Assembly: GCF_004005945.1 (NCBI RefSeq)
Contig: NZ_SACS01000002.1
Location: forward strand, 248,001-312,000
Direction of reading: 5' to 3'
DNA: 64,000 bases
From: Rheinheimera riviphila
Lineage (GTDB): Bacteria > Pseudomonadota > Gammaproteobacteria > Enterobacterales > Alteromonadaceae
In this document: positions 9,099 to 18,360 of the stretch, piece by piece
Position numbering within the stretch: position 1 is the stretch's first letter
How the letters are laid out: every line of letters starts with the position of its first letter
The notes under the pieces: model-generated
Database searches by the model: none
Seen by the model: the letters and a program-made list of their open reading frames with translations, nothing else
What the model was told of the DNA's origin: nothing
Position numbers and translations under genes: made by a program

Positions 9099-10220
9099 CT
9101 AAGACTCCAACACACTTTGGTACAAACGATCATATCGCTGCCGAACCGCTTGAATCGAAAACAATTCTTTTACCCGCATCGCAGCGTTAGCGCCGAGCTG
9201 CTGCCGTGATCCGGCGTCCATCGTTAACAGATCTCGCAACGCCACTGCCAATGCATTCACGTCCGGGGTTGCATACAATACTGTATCAGCCCCCAATACT
9301 TCGGCATCCCCGGCTTTTGTTGCCACTGCAGCTAACCCAACTGCCATGGCCTCAGCCAGACCATTTGGAAAGCCCTCGGTTCTTGATGGCATGCAATATA
9401 AATCAAATGCTCCTAGACATGCAGATATATCTGAACGTTCGCCAAGTAACAATACACGGCCGGTCAGTTGCAGCTTTGCTATTTGTGAACCGAGCTGCTG
9501 ATTACTGGCTTCGCAATCACGCCCCACTAACACCAGGCATAACAATGGGAATTCAGCCGCTAAAGAAGCAAAAGCTTCAATCAACAAATCCTGACCTTTA
9601 TCCGGATGAAATCGGCCCACGGAACCTAAAATCATGTTTTTGTCGTTAAATAACCATTGTTCACGCAACAATTCACGAGCGCTGGCAGATTGAAATCCAT
9701 GAAAATCTAAGCCATTAGGGATGACCAACAATTTGTCGGCGCGGTAACCATAAGTAATATGACTTTTTCGGGCGGCTTCGGCAACGCAAACAATTTTTGA
9801 AGGGATGGAACCCGATAATAACGCGCACAACTGCATAATTTTATGGGTTGCCGGTCGACCGATGGGGGTATAAGTGCCACGGATCCCCCACATAATCTGA
9901 CGACATCCGGCTAATTTTGCAGCCAGGCCGCCAAACAAATCCGCATGATACATCCAGGTTTGAACAACATCTGGCTGCAACTGGTTGAGCAACTTCACTA
10001 ACTGAAAAAATCGTCTGATAACACCAAACACCGACTTATCTAACTCAAGGCAGTCGACTTCAATCCCGGCGTTGCGAAGTTCTGCGCCAATCGGTCCCAA
10101 AGTGGTCAACGAGATAACCCGTTCTTTCGGGCTTGATGTGGCTCTGGCAATTAATAATCTTTTAAGCATCATTTCAGCGCCACCTACATCAAGGCAGGTG
10201 ATAATGTGAACAACAAGCAC
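9099..10220 (-). CDS. Glycosyltransferase family 4
   Basis: A 373-residue GT-B enzyme. The N-terminal domain shows HIITCLDVGGAEMMLKRLL, the glycine-rich acceptor-side loop of WaaG/PglH-type transferases. The C-terminal domain has LGSVGRFHPDKGQDLLIEAF and MPSRTEGFPNGLAEAMAVG with the E-x7-E donor-binding motif. It is likely to act on the cytoplasmic membrane face to extend the lipid-linked repeat unit with a retained anomeric configuration, as usual for family 4. It lies 11 bp from the wzy-like gene and 3 bp from the asnB-like gene, so it is part of the same transcript. The donor sugar cannot be inferred. Confidence 0.88.
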   Translation of the reverse strand: MLVVHIITCLDVGGAEMMLKRLLIARATSSPKERVISLTTLGPIGAELRNAGIEVDCLELDKSVFGVIRRFFQLVKLLNQLQPDVVQTWMYHADLFGGLAAKLAGCRQIMWGIRGTYTPIGRPATHKIMQLCALLSGSIPSKIVCVAEAARKSHITYGYRADKLLVIPNGLDFHGFQSASARELLREQWLFNDKNMILGSVGRFHPDKGQDLLIEAFASLAAEFPLLCLVLVGRDCEASNQQLGSQIAKLQLTGRVLLLGERSDISACLGAFDLYCMPSRTEGFPNGLAEAMAVGLAAVATKAGDAEVLGADTVLYATPDVNALAVALRDLLTMDAGSRQQLGANAAMRVKELFSIQAVRQRYDRLYQSVLES

Positions 10221-10231
10221 AATAATCCTTT

Positions 10232-11203
10232 TCAGACTCTGGTTTTTTCAAGGAGATAACTGGTAAAGCTGGCACCGATCAAAGGCACTAACACCCAGGA
10301 AAATAACATAATCCTATCATAATAAGGTATACCGCTAAACAACATTGCCATACAGTTTGCCAAGATAAATATTTGATAAACATTAAATAACAACTTGTTT
10401 TGTTTAACCTCGTTGTAATAAGAACGCATCGTTAAACACAACATGGGGAGACTGGATAATATCAAAAATAATGGTTTGAACCCCAGGACAAACTCCGTTT
10501 CCGTCGCTGCAGCAACCCGATAAAAAACCTTAATGTTCTCTGGCAGAAAGTCAGTAATTTTCATCGGTATATCAGCAGCATACAGTATCGCGATAATTAA
10601 CCAGCTTATCGACAGCGTTGACAGTTGACGAATAAAGACAGAAGCAATCAACACCGGAATATAAAAAAGAAAGGACGCATGAAACAGTGATGCAAACATG
10701 ACCTTCCCGAAACTCGTCAGTCTGCGCTCACTGTAAAAGTAAAAAGATAAGAAGAACAACATACTAAAACCAACACCTTGTCGTAAAACCAAGGTTGTTA
10801 ATGAATTAAATGACGGATACACAAAGCAAATGATAAAAAATAAAACAGCAAGTACTGCCGAGCTTGAAACTTTATAAATCGGCGCGATTAGACTGCAAAA
10901 AAATAAAAAATAGCAGGTAATCAAAAAAGAAGGAAAATCAAAAAACCTGGCATACAAAAGCATCATGCTATAAAAACCAGGGTCTATTTGTGTATAAAGG
11001 TTATTAAAGCTCAGCATCCGGTCAAATTGCAGCTGGTACACTCCGATGTCACCATCCACGCCCCAACTACCGACGCTAAGTACTTGAATACCGTACAAGG
11101 TTGTCGCAGCAATTGCGATTAATAACATAAACGCCTTCGCAAGGCTCAGGCTCAATGAAGGCATTTTTAAGGCAAATTGGTGTGGGTCGGAAAGCTGGCT
11201 CAT
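10232..11203 (-). CDS. wzy: EpsG/Wzy-like polysaccharide polymerase
   Basis: The 323-residue polytopic inner-membrane protein has about nine or ten hydrophobic segments, the first at about 19-45. A periplasmic loop near residues 50-75 has GVDGDIGVYQLQFD and then DPGFYSMMLL, a pattern like that of EpsG-family polymerases. It is the only gene in the locus with the topology of an O-antigen polymerase, so polymerisation of flipped repeat units is the likely role. Wzy proteins share little sequence, so this rests on topology and context. The gene is clearly more AT-rich than its neighbours, as is common for wzy. The start overlaps the next gene's end by 4 bp. Confidence 0.75.
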   Translation of the reverse strand: MSQLSDPHQFALKMPSLSLSLAKAFMLLIAIAATTLYGIQVLSVGSWGVDGDIGVYQLQFDRMLSFNNLYTQIDPGFYSMMLLYARFFDFPSFLITCYFLFFCSLIAPIYKVSSSAVLAVLFFIICFVYPSFNSLTTLVLRQGVGFSMLFFLSFYFYSERRLTSFGKVMFASLFHASFLFYIPVLIASVFIRQLSTLSISWLIIAILYAADIPMKITDFLPENIKVFYRVAAATETEFVLGFKPLFLILSSLPMLCLTMRSYYNEVKQNKLLFNVYQIFILANCMAMLFSGIPYYDRIMLFSWVLVPLIGASFTSYLLEKTRV

Positions 11204-12006
11204 CGCGTAATTTTATTCAGACAGGTCAGCCAGCTATAGTAAGCGATACGCAGTAGAACGCCAAACAGTGTTTTGGCGCTCAGCGCCGAGATAAATCGTA
11301 GCGTCCTGACATTATGAACTACCAATTTCGCAGCTCTGGCACGAAGTCCTTTTTTTGCACTGAGTCGATCATCGCCTGCATATTCATATTCTCTGACAAT
11401 CAGCGCACTGATGAAGATCCGGTGTTCAGCGTTGAGCATGCCAAAATACGATAACGACTCGCTCCCTCTCAATTCTGCCGGATAAGGATAAGACAAAATG
11501 ACCTGGCGTTTAATCACCGGCAAACATTCACCGGGCGTCCCCTGATTGATTATTTGTTTTAATCCGATATAACCTGCCGGCAAATCAGGCCCGATCTGTA
11601 TTTTGTGCTGATTATCTCTGCAACGGAAAAAGACAGCAGCATCGTCATGATGTTCCACCAATTCGGTAAGCATCACCATCCCGTGCTCGACAATAAAATT
11701 GTCATCCGAATCCATAAATGCGACCCAAACACCACGGGCGAGCTCAGCTCCGCGATTTTTGGCGGCTGTCACTCCCTGATTTTTTTCAAAACGTTCGACG
11801 ACGATCAATCTCTGTGCAATTTCATCGGCATAGTTACTGGTTAAAAACTCAGACGTCTGATCCGTAGACGCATCATCGACAACCACAATTTCACAGGCAA
11901 TTCCCTGTTGGATCAACTGTAACGAGGCATCTAGAGAGCGACCCAGTAAATGCTTCCGATTGTAGGTTGGTGTGACAATCGACAACGTATAATCAGACAC
12001 TGGCAT
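11200..12006 (-). CDS. Glycosyltransferase family 2
   Basis: A GT-A glycosyltransferase of 268 residues, starting at the ATG at 12006 (MPVSDYTLSIVTPTYNRKHL). GGAG lies seven bases before this ATG, and the start removes an N-terminal extension that would overlap the upstream gene by more than 100 bp. Visible motifs are IVVVDDASTDQT and WVAFMDSDDNF, the DxD-type metal and nucleotide site. It probably transfers one sugar of the repeat unit on the cytoplasmic side. It overlaps the upstream glycosyltransferase gene by 14 bp and the wzy-like gene by 4 bp, so translation is probably coupled. A longer start at 12111 is possible but less likely. Confidence 0.86.
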   Translation of the reverse strand: MPVSDYTLSIVTPTYNRKHLLGRSLDASLQLIQQGIACEIVVVDDASTDQTSEFLTSNYADEIAQRLIVVERFEKNQGVTAAKNRGAELARGVWVAFMDSDDNFIVEHGMVMLTELVEHHDDAAVFFRCRDNQHKIQIGPDLPAGYIGLKQIINQGTPGECLPVIKRQVILSYPYPAELRGSESLSYFGMLNAEHRIFISALIVREYEYAGDDRLSAKKGLRARAAKLVVHNVRTLRFISALSAKTLFGVLLRIAYYSWLTCLNKITR

Positions 12007-13105
12007 GGGGTAACTCCGAATGTTTAACTGATGTCCATTGCGCGACAAATTTACGTGCAACTCTTTGCTGCTGATGCATCTCAAGTGCATATTCACGTGA
12101 CGACAGGCCAATGGCTGCTAGCTCGGATTTACGTCTAACCAGATCGCATAAAGTCTCGAAAATGTGCTGACTATCCGGCTTCAGATTAACCACTGGAGAT
12201 TGTGCAATCCCGAAGGCAGCCAGGCTCTCTGGCTCGGCACCACTCAGTAATACCCGACCACGCGACAACACCAACGCGCCAGACACCCCGTAGGAATAGG
12301 CATTGGTCTGATCAATCACAAGATGTGCACCGTCGATGTTTTGCATCAGTTCAGTAAAGGATATCCGGTCTGTTACTTTCACCGCAACAGCGTCGGGCAT
12401 CAAAGCCTGCAACCGCTCCAGTGCTGGCAGAATAAATTCATTTCCTTTAAATGCAGCACGTTGATTATTCCCGGGAAAATAGATGTTGACCTTGTCGTCA
12501 ACCTGCAACGGTACCCAGTTGTCACTAATTGCAATTGGAATGGGGATCACCGGACACAGTGTTGGCTGGCCAACGTACCCGCACTGATACTCATACATAA
12601 TAGGGATCACGCCGTTAACATGCGCTGCGAGATAACGATTCCAACGGATCGTGCTGGCTTTTAACCAAATTTTGTAACTGTCTACCAACCCGACTTCGGC
12701 GCTATGAGTGGAGTAACGGAACCGGCTGCTATAGTCCTGCCAATAGAAACAATCATCACCCGCAGCCAACAGGAAACTGCGGTGGTTATTTCGCATGAGT
12801 CGTCGTATCACAAATTGGTTGATACCCAACAAATTACTAAATATCAAAGGGTTAACAAACTGAACTACATCATAATCACGTAAAGTAAATGCCAGTTTAA
12901 GCTCTACTACGATTTTTTTGATCAGGGCGCGAATAGAACGACGACCGGTCTGTGGATCCCGGCTCGAAGGGATTTGGATATCCGCAGCGACATTTTTCCA
13001 GCCATCGCCATTTGAAACGACGGTAACCTGATGCCCAAGCTCAAGCAGCCCAGCTTTTAAATTGTGGTGAACCGAGCTGAATTCACCCACTAATAAAATT
13101 TTCAT
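11993..13105 (-). CDS. Putative glycosyltransferase (GT-B fold)
   Basis: The 370-residue protein begins MKILLVGEFSSVHHNLKAGL and continues with GHQVTVVSNGDGW, the start of a GT-B N-terminal domain. The C-terminal half has DKVNIYFPGNNQRAAFKGNEF and DGAHLVIDQTNAYSYGVSGALVLSRG, which resembles a donor-binding domain but lacks a clear E-x7-E motif. Family 4 membership is therefore weaker than for the other two GT-B genes. It lies between wzx and a family 2 glycosyltransferase, so a role in repeat-unit assembly is likely. The donor is unknown. Confidence 0.7.
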   Translation of the reverse strand: MKILLVGEFSSVHHNLKAGLLELGHQVTVVSNGDGWKNVAADIQIPSSRDPQTGRRSIRALIKKIVVELKLAFTLRDYDVVQFVNPLIFSNLLGINQFVIRRLMRNNHRSFLLAAGDDCFYWQDYSSRFRYSTHSAEVGLVDSYKIWLKASTIRWNRYLAAHVNGVIPIMYEYQCGYVGQPTLCPVIPIPIAISDNWVPLQVDDKVNIYFPGNNQRAAFKGNEFILPALERLQALMPDAVAVKVTDRISFTELMQNIDGAHLVIDQTNAYSYGVSGALVLSRGRVLLSGAEPESLAAFGIAQSPVVNLKPDSQHIFETLCDLVRRKSELAAIGLSSREYALEMHQQQRVARKFVAQWTSVKHSELPHASV

Positions 13106-13113
13106 GGTGACGA

Positions 13114-14388
13114 TTATACCTGTTGTTGCTCAGCAGAAGCAGAAGGTCGGAAATAACGGTACATAGCAAAACCCATCGTTAGCCAGTACAGTAAATAATT
13201 TACTGCATAGGCCATTGACGCACCCTCTAATGCAAACCATCGAATAAACAGCACTGTCAGCACATAAAGTGAAATGGCGAAAAGAATCTCAGTGCTAATA
13301 TAAAGCGCGGTCATCGCTTTACTTAGCATCAGGTACGATAACAACCAGCTACCAATCTTCAGAAAATCACCTACAAGCTGCCATTGAAAAAGTGACGCCA
13401 TTGGCAAAAAATCTTCAGTAAACAAAAGCTTAATCAGAAAATCCCGCATCAGATACATGCAGCAGGCTGCAACTGCAACCAAGGGTAATATCAGCAGATA
13501 GCCGGAAAAAATTTCACGGCGTATCGCCGAAAAGTCGTGCAGCGACGCCAGCTTTGGCAGGTAATAAAGACTTAGAGTTGTCGTTACAAACATCAGATAG
13601 GCGCCTGACAATCGGTTCATCGCCTCCCACATGCCGGCGCTTTCCCACGACAACTGCTGCCCTATCAAATCACGGATCAAAATTTGACAAACCGGAACAC
13701 AAACAGCCGTCGTGAATGCCATCGCCATAAACTGCAATAATTGTCTGGCGACCAACGGGTCGACCCTGCCAATCAATGACCGCCAGTTAAACCAAGGTTC
13801 GCGGCGAAGTAATCCAAGGGTGACGAACAACGCCAACCCTTGTTGAACCGCCAGTGCAAACAATGCACCACGTAAGCCAAACTGCCACGCAGCAAGCGCA
13901 GTGACCACAAATGTCAGTACACTTCCGGCAATATTAATCATAATATAACGACGAATATCAGCCTTACCCTGCAGAATTGCCAGCAGATAGGCATTGATAC
14001 TTATCAACAAAATTGCTACCGCAAATAAATCAAACACTGCAGCATAGGACTGATCCTGCAGGAAGTAGCCGGCCAGTTGCGGGCTAAACATCCATAACAA
14101 CACCATACATACCAGAGTCATTGCCAGAATGATACTGCCTGCAGTTTGCCAGACCTGCCGCTGCAACTCGGGTTCCTGCTGATATTGTGCTGTGTACTTG
14201 GTCACACCGTTAGTCACGGCACCACTAGCAAATGTGGTGGCCATCTGCATCACATTCTGTAATTGTCCAATCGCGGCATAACCAGCAGGACCAGCATAAA
14301 TTGCCAGTACTTTATTAAGCCCCAGCAAGGTTAACATCCTGATCGCAACGGCTGCGGCGTTCAGCAGACTGGTCTTTAGCAGGTTCAT
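13114..14388 (-). CDS. wzx: Wzx-type O-antigen flippase
   Basis: A 424-residue inner-membrane protein of the MOP/polysaccharide transporter family with about twelve hydrophobic segments. The N-terminal pattern LKTSLLNAAAVAIRMLTLLGLNKVLAIYAGPAGYA, quoted here only to its first part, is typical: a first helix, a positively charged loop and GPAGYAAIGQ at about 33-42. It flips undecaprenyl-linked repeat units to the periplasm, where the wzy-like protein polymerises them and Wzz sets chain length. The closest characterised type is the WzxE/enterobacterial-common-antigen-like translocase. It is 8 bp from fdtB upstream and 8 bp from the next glycosyltransferase gene. Confidence 0.9.
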   Translation of the reverse strand: MNLLKTSLLNAAAVAIRMLTLLGLNKVLAIYAGPAGYAAIGQLQNVMQMATTFASGAVTNGVTKYTAQYQQEPELQRQVWQTAGSIILAMTLVCMVLLWMFSPQLAGYFLQDQSYAAVFDLFAVAILLISINAYLLAILQGKADIRRYIMINIAGSVLTFVVTALAAWQFGLRGALFALAVQQGLALFVTLGLLRREPWFNWRSLIGRVDPLVARQLLQFMAMAFTTAVCVPVCQILIRDLIGQQLSWESAGMWEAMNRLSGAYLMFVTTTLSLYYLPKLASLHDFSAIRREIFSGYLLILPLVAVAACCMYLMRDFLIKLLFTEDFLPMASLFQWQLVGDFLKIGSWLLSYLMLSKAMTALYISTEILFAISLYVLTVLFIRWFALEGASMAYAVNYLLYWLTMGFAMYRYFRPSASAEQQQV

Positions 14389-14396
14389 CCGGCCGG

Positions 14397-15500
14397 TTAA
14401 CCTGAAAAGCTATTTATGGCAGCAATCACCTGGTCAATCTGGTCCTGTGTCAACGTTGGCCCGATCGGTAAACTCAAAACCTGCTGATGCAGTAGTTCAG
14501 TGATCGGTAACGAATACTGAAATTGTCCCTGATATGCCGGCTGTTGATGTGGTGCCACCGGGTAGTGGATCAATGTCTGTACACCAGCATCGGCAAGGTG
14601 TTGTTGCAATCTTTCGCGCTGCAGACAACGCACAACAAATAAATGCCAGACATGGCCTTCCGGTACTACAACCTGCGGCAATATCACCGCGTTATTCCGC
14701 ATTTTTGCTAAATATTGTGTAGCAACAGACTGACGGATCTTGGTTTCATCGGGCAAGTACTGCAATTTCACCCGTAGCATCGCGGCCTGAATCTCATCAA
14801 GACGACTATTAACACCCGTATAAAGATTCAGGTACTTTTGATGAGAACCGTAATTGCGTAGCGCCTTCACACAGTCAGCGAGCTGGTCATCATTGGTCGT
14901 GACTGCACCGGCATCGCCTAGCGCGCCGAAATTTTTCCCCGGATAAAAACTAAATGCGGCGGCATCAGCAAAACTACCGGCTTTTTGTCCTTCAATCGCA
15001 GCACCATGAGATTGGGCACTATCTTCCAGCACCAGCAAACCATGTCGCTTTGCCAGTGCCATCAACTCAGGCATCGGTGCCAGTTGACCATACAAATGTA
15101 CTGGCAAAATCACCCGCGTTTTGGCGGTAATAGCCGCTTCAACCGTGGCTAAGGTGAGGTTAAAAGTCCCGGCGTCCGGTTCTACCAATACCGGTACCAA
15201 ATTATTGGCGGTGATCGCGAGCACTGAGGCAATATAAGTATTGGCAGGCACGATCACTTCGTCCCCGTCAGCTAATAATTTCAGCTCTTTCCAGGCACGT
15301 AACACCAAAATGAGCGCATCAAGACCATTAGCCACGCCGATTGCATGCTTGACTCCACAATATTGCGCGAATTCACTTTCAAATTGCTTTAGCTCATTCC
15401 CCATAATGTACCAGCCAGAGTCGATTACCCGGCCGCAGGCATCTTTTAACTGCTGGCTGTACTGCGCATTTATGTCTTTTAAATCTAAAAACGGAATCAT
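14397..15500 (-). CDS. fdtB: dTDP-3-keto-6-deoxyhexose 3-aminotransferase (FdtB/QdtB)
   Basis: The 367-residue PLP enzyme of the DegT family has cofactor lysine K189 in [17 protein letters not shown]160 in [10 protein letters not shown] and ANGLDAL near 58-64. FdtB and QdtB transfer an amino group to C3 of a dTDP-3-keto-6-deoxyhexose. The three genes just upstream are FdtA-like ketoisomerase, FdtC-like acetyltransferase and RmlA/RmlB, the complete pathway to dTDP-Fuc3NAc or dTDP-Qui3NAc. The sequence alone does not tell galacto (Fdt) from gluco (Qdt) configuration. It starts at ATG 15500, 1 bp from the acetyltransferase stop. Confidence 0.88.
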   Translation of the reverse strand: MIPFLDLKDINAQYSQQLKDACGRVIDSGWYIMGNELKQFESEFAQYCGVKHAIGVANGLDALILVLRAWKELKLLADGDEVIVPANTYIASVLAITANNLVPVLVEPDAGTFNLTLATVEAAITAKTRVILPVHLYGQLAPMPELMALAKRHGLLVLEDSAQSHGAAIEGQKAGSFADAAAFSFYPGKNFGALGDAGAVTTNDDQLADCVKALRNYGSHQKYLNLYTGVNSRLDEIQAAMLRVKLQYLPDETKIRQSVATQYLAKMRNNAVILPQVVVPEGHVWHLFVVRCLQRERLQQHLADAGVQTLIHYPVAPHQQPAYQGQFQYSLPITELLHQQVLSLPIGPTLTQDQIDQVIAAINSFSG

Positions 15501-15501
15501 A

Positions 15502-15966
15502 TTAATCCTGCAAAAAACGAATTATTCTGGCGGGGTTTCCGGCAACCACAGCGTTTGGCGGCACCGATTTTGTGACAACAGATCCGGCACCGACCATGGC
15601 ATTCCGGCCGATGATAATACCGGGCAATATTGTGGCGTTGGCACCAATCGATGCGAAGTCTTCAATAACAGTGTTCAAAAACTGTTCTGGATACACTTTG
15701 GAACGCGGGGTTTTGTCATTGGTAAATGTTGCGTTCGGCCCGATAAATACATGATGACCTATCCTTAAACCATCCCACAGATATACCCCCGATTTCACTG
15801 TGACGTGGTCACCGACGATGACATCAGCTTCAATCAGCGTATGAGCACAGATATTACAGTTCTTGCCAATGCGAGCGCCTGCCAACACCACAGAAAACTG
15901 CCAGATCCGGGTATCGTCGCCGATCTGAGTGGCAGCAACGTCGGCCAATGGATGAATTTTCACCAT
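15502..15966 (-). CDS. fdtC: FdtC/QdtC-like sugar N-acetyltransferase
   Basis: The 154-residue hexapeptide-repeat acyltransferase has a left-handed beta helix through most of its length, with coils such as [26 protein letters not shown] and [13 protein letters not shown], and ends [13 protein letters not shown]. It would acetylate the 3-amino group of the dTDP-3-amino-3,6-dideoxyhexose made by FdtB, using acetyl-CoA. WxcM-like proteins fuse this domain to the ketoisomerase; here the two are separate. It overlaps the fdtA stop codon by 1 bp. The acyl group could in principle be something other than acetyl. Confidence 0.87.
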   Translation of the reverse strand: MVKIHPLADVAATQIGDDTRIWQFSVVLAGARIGKNCNICAHTLIEADVIVGDHVTVKSGVYLWDGLRIGHHVFIGPNATFTNDKTPRSKVYPEQFLNTVIEDFASIGANATILPGIIIGRNAMVGAGSVVTKSVPPNAVVAGNPARIIRFLQD

Positions 15967-16364
15967 TATCTAATTTCCGTTGCGGCTAAAAATTCCTGAT
16001 AATCACGGATATAATCCGCCTCATCATAGTAATCGCTGGCTAAAACGAGCAGTACACAGTCTTCTGAAAAATCATACATTTCGCGCCACACACTATGACC
16101 TAATAACAGGCCCTGACACGCTGACTCAAGCCATACCTCTTGCTTCTGGTGGCCGTCGTCCAACACAAATCTACAACGACCAGAAAGACATATGACCAGT
16201 TGCTGCAATTGACGATGCGCATGGAAACCACGTGGATGGTCGGCATGTAACTTAGTTAAGCAATAGACTCTTTTAATATCAAAAGGTACGTTTTTAAGTT
16301 GTTCTAGCGACAACAAATCACCGCGTAAATCACTTAACAGATCCAAATTTACTAACTGGTGCAT
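15966..16364 (-). CDS. fdtA: dTDP-4-keto-6-deoxyglucose 3,4-ketoisomerase (FdtA/QdtA)
   Basis: The 132-residue cupin begins with a WxcM-like signature: [22 protein letters not shown] and [14 protein letters not shown]48 and H50 occupy the positions of the catalytic histidine pair of FdtA. The enzyme moves the keto group of dTDP-4-keto-6-deoxyglucose from C4 to C3, preparing it for FdtB. The start overlaps the end of rmlA by 13 bp and the end overlaps fdtC by 1 bp, so the pathway genes rmlB-rmlA-fdtA-fdtC-fdtB are contiguous and coupled. FdtA and QdtA differ in product stereochemistry, which I cannot decide here. Confidence 0.88.
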   Translation of the reverse strand: MHQLVNLDLLSDLRGDLLSLEQLKNVPFDIKRVYCLTKLHADHPRGFHAHRQLQQLVICLSGRCRFVLDDGHQKQEVWLESACQGLLLGHSVWREMYDFSEDCVLLVLASDYYDEADYIRDYQEFLAATEIR

Positions 16365-17239
16365 CTGAGTTTCCTGTCCCGAACTACAGCCAACAAATAA
16401 TCGCCGTAATTGTTTTTTTCCATTTTTCCGGCTTGCGCTAGCATCTGTGCTTCAGTCAACCAGTTCTGATTAAATGCAATTTCTTCCAGACACGCAATTT
16501 TAAAACCTTGCCGGTGTTCGATAGTCTGAACAAAGGACCCCGCATCGAGCAGGCTGTCGTAAGTACCGGTATCGAGCCAGGCGAATCCACGGCCAAGCAA
16601 TTCTACCGATAACTCACCTCGCGCCAGATAAATCTGGTTGATGGTGGTGATTTCTAATTCACCTCGTTCGGACGGTTGAATCGAATGGGCAATATCCACG
16701 ACGTTATTGTCATAAAAATACAACCCTGTCACGGCGTAATTCGATTTCGGCCGACTTGGTTTTTCTTCTATCGACACGGCAGTTTGCTGTTCGTCAAATT
16801 CCACCACGCCAAAACGCTCCGGATCGGTCACACGGTAACCAAACACCGTAGCGCCGGATGTTCGACTGGCCACCATCTTCAGTTTCGGACTAAAGCCTTG
16901 ACCATAAAAAATATTGTCACCAAGCACCAAGCACACCGAATCTTGTCCGATGAAGTCTTTTCCCAGAATAAAAGCCTGCGCCAGCCCCTCAGGTTTTGGC
17001 TGAATGGTGTAACTGAGAGCAATACCAAAATCTGTCCCATCGCCCAACAACCGCTGAAAAGCAGCCTGATCTTCCGGCGTGGTAATAATTAAAATATCAC
17101 GAATACCAGCGAGCATCAGCACCGATAACGGATAATAGATCATCGGTTTATCGTAGATTGGCAACAGCTGTTTCGACACGCCACGGGTAATCGGGTACAA
17201 CCGACTGCCTGAACCACCTGCCAGAATAATACCTTTCAT
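16352..17239 (-). CDS. rmlA: Glucose-1-phosphate thymidylyltransferase
   Basis: The 295-residue nucleotidyltransferase makes dTDP-glucose from glucose 1-phosphate and dTTP. It begins [20 protein letters not shown], the nucleotide-binding loop, and continues with [29 protein letters not shown] and [10 protein letters not shown], all standard for RmlA. I place the start at ATG 17239, which overlaps the rmlB TGA; the ATG three bases upstream is equally possible. AGGA lies eight bases before the chosen ATG. A longer frame back to 17323 would overlap rmlB and is unlikely. No RmlC or RmlD follows, so rhamnose is not the product here. Confidence 0.95.
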   Translation of the reverse strand: MKGIILAGGSGSRLYPITRGVSKQLLPIYDKPMIYYPLSVLMLAGIRDILIITTPEDQAAFQRLLGDGTDFGIALSYTIQPKPEGLAQAFILGKDFIGQDSVCLVLGDNIFYGQGFSPKLKMVASRTSGATVFGYRVTDPERFGVVEFDEQQTAVSIEEKPSRPKSNYAVTGLYFYDNNVVDIAHSIQPSERGELEITTINQIYLARGELSVELLGRGFAWLDTGTYDSLLDAGSFVQTIEHRQGFKIACLEEIAFNQNWLTEAQMLAQAGKMEKNNYGDYLLAVVRDRKLRCTS

Positions 17240-18306
17240 CATTGTATTCCTGCACCAAGCCGCTGTAGCTGATAACTGCCGTTTAACACCGCCTGTGACC
17301 ATACAGAGTGCTGCAGGTACCACATGACGGTTTTACGTAAACCACTTTCAAAGGTTTCTTGTGGGGTCCAACCGAGCTCAGCTGCAATTTTGCCAGCATC
17401 AATCGCATAACGCAGATCATGGCCAGGTCGATCCGTGACATAAGTAATCAAGTCACGATAGTGGCTGACACCGGTCGGTTTTTGTGGAGCCAACTCTTCG
17501 AGCAAGCTACAAATGGCTTCAACCACTTCAATGTTCTGCTTTTCGTTGTGACCACCGATGTTGTAGGTCTCGCCGACACCACCCCGTGTCACCACTTGAT
17601 ACAAAGCCCTGGCATGATCTTCAACATAAAGCCAATCGCGGATTTGATTACCTTTGCCATAAACCGGCAGCGGTTTACCCGCCAATGCATTCAGAATAAT
17701 CAGCGGGATCAGCTTTTCCGGAAAATGATAAGGACCGTAATTGTTTGAACAATTGGTGATCACGACCGGCAACCCATAGGTGCGATGCCAGGCGCGGACT
17801 AAATGATCGCTGGCTGCTTTGGAGGCAGAATACGGGCTACTTGGCGCATATGGTGTTTGTTCAGTGAATAAATCATCGGTGCCATGCAAATCGCCGTACA
17901 CTTCATCAGTCGAGATGTGATGAAAACGAAATGCTGCTTGCCTTGCTGAATCAAGCGACCGCCAATACTGGCGGCACGCTTCAAGCAAGCTGTAAGTGCC
18001 AACAATATTGGTATGAATAAAGTCAGCCGGCCCATCAATAGAGCGGTCGACATGGCTCTCTGCCGCCAGATGCATCACCAGATCAGGCTGATAAGATTGC
18101 AGTACTTCTGACACGCTGGCGCTCTGTGTGATATCAAGCTGCACAAAGCTATATCGCGGATTGCTGCTGACATCGGCCAGCGACTGTAAATTGCCGGCAT
18201 AAGTCAGCTTATCAAGATTCATCACTGAATCATTCGTCTGTTGAATGATATACCGAACCAGCGCTGAGCCGATAAAACCGGCTCCGCCTGTCACTAAAAT
18301 TTTCAA
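17239..18306 (-). CDS. rmlB: dTDP-glucose 4,6-dehydratase
   Basis: A 355-residue extended short-chain dehydrogenase. The NAD-binding motif [11 protein letters not shown] is at 7-17, followed by [25 protein letters not shown], and the catalytic YSASK. It oxidises, dehydrates and reduces dTDP-glucose to dTDP-4-keto-6-deoxyglucose, the shared intermediate for rhamnose and 3-amino sugars. The following genes are rmlA and the FdtA/FdtC/FdtB set, so a 3-acetamido-3,6-dideoxyhexose is the predicted product. The stop TGA overlaps the rmlA start (ATGATGA). The tviB gene lies 54 bp upstream. Confidence 0.96.
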   Translation of the reverse strand: MKILVTGGAGFIGSALVRYIIQQTNDSVMNLDKLTYAGNLQSLADVSSNPRYSFVQLDITQSASVSEVLQSYQPDLVMHLAAESHVDRSIDGPADFIHTNIVGTYSLLEACRQYWRSLDSARQAAFRFHHISTDEVYGDLHGTDDLFTEQTPYAPSSPYSASKAASDHLVRAWHRTYGLPVVITNCSNNYGPYHFPEKLIPLIILNALAGKPLPVYGKGNQIRDWLYVEDHARALYQVVTRGGVGETYNIGGHNEKQNIEVVEAICSLLEELAPQKPTGVSHYRDLITYVTDRPGHDLRYAIDAGKIAAELGWTPQETFESGLRKTVMWYLQHSVWSQAVLNGSYQLQRLGAGIQ

Positions 18307-18360
18307 ATTTACTCTCTTTCTGTCAAAACTTTACCACGGTAGTTCTGCTGTTCCCTGTGC

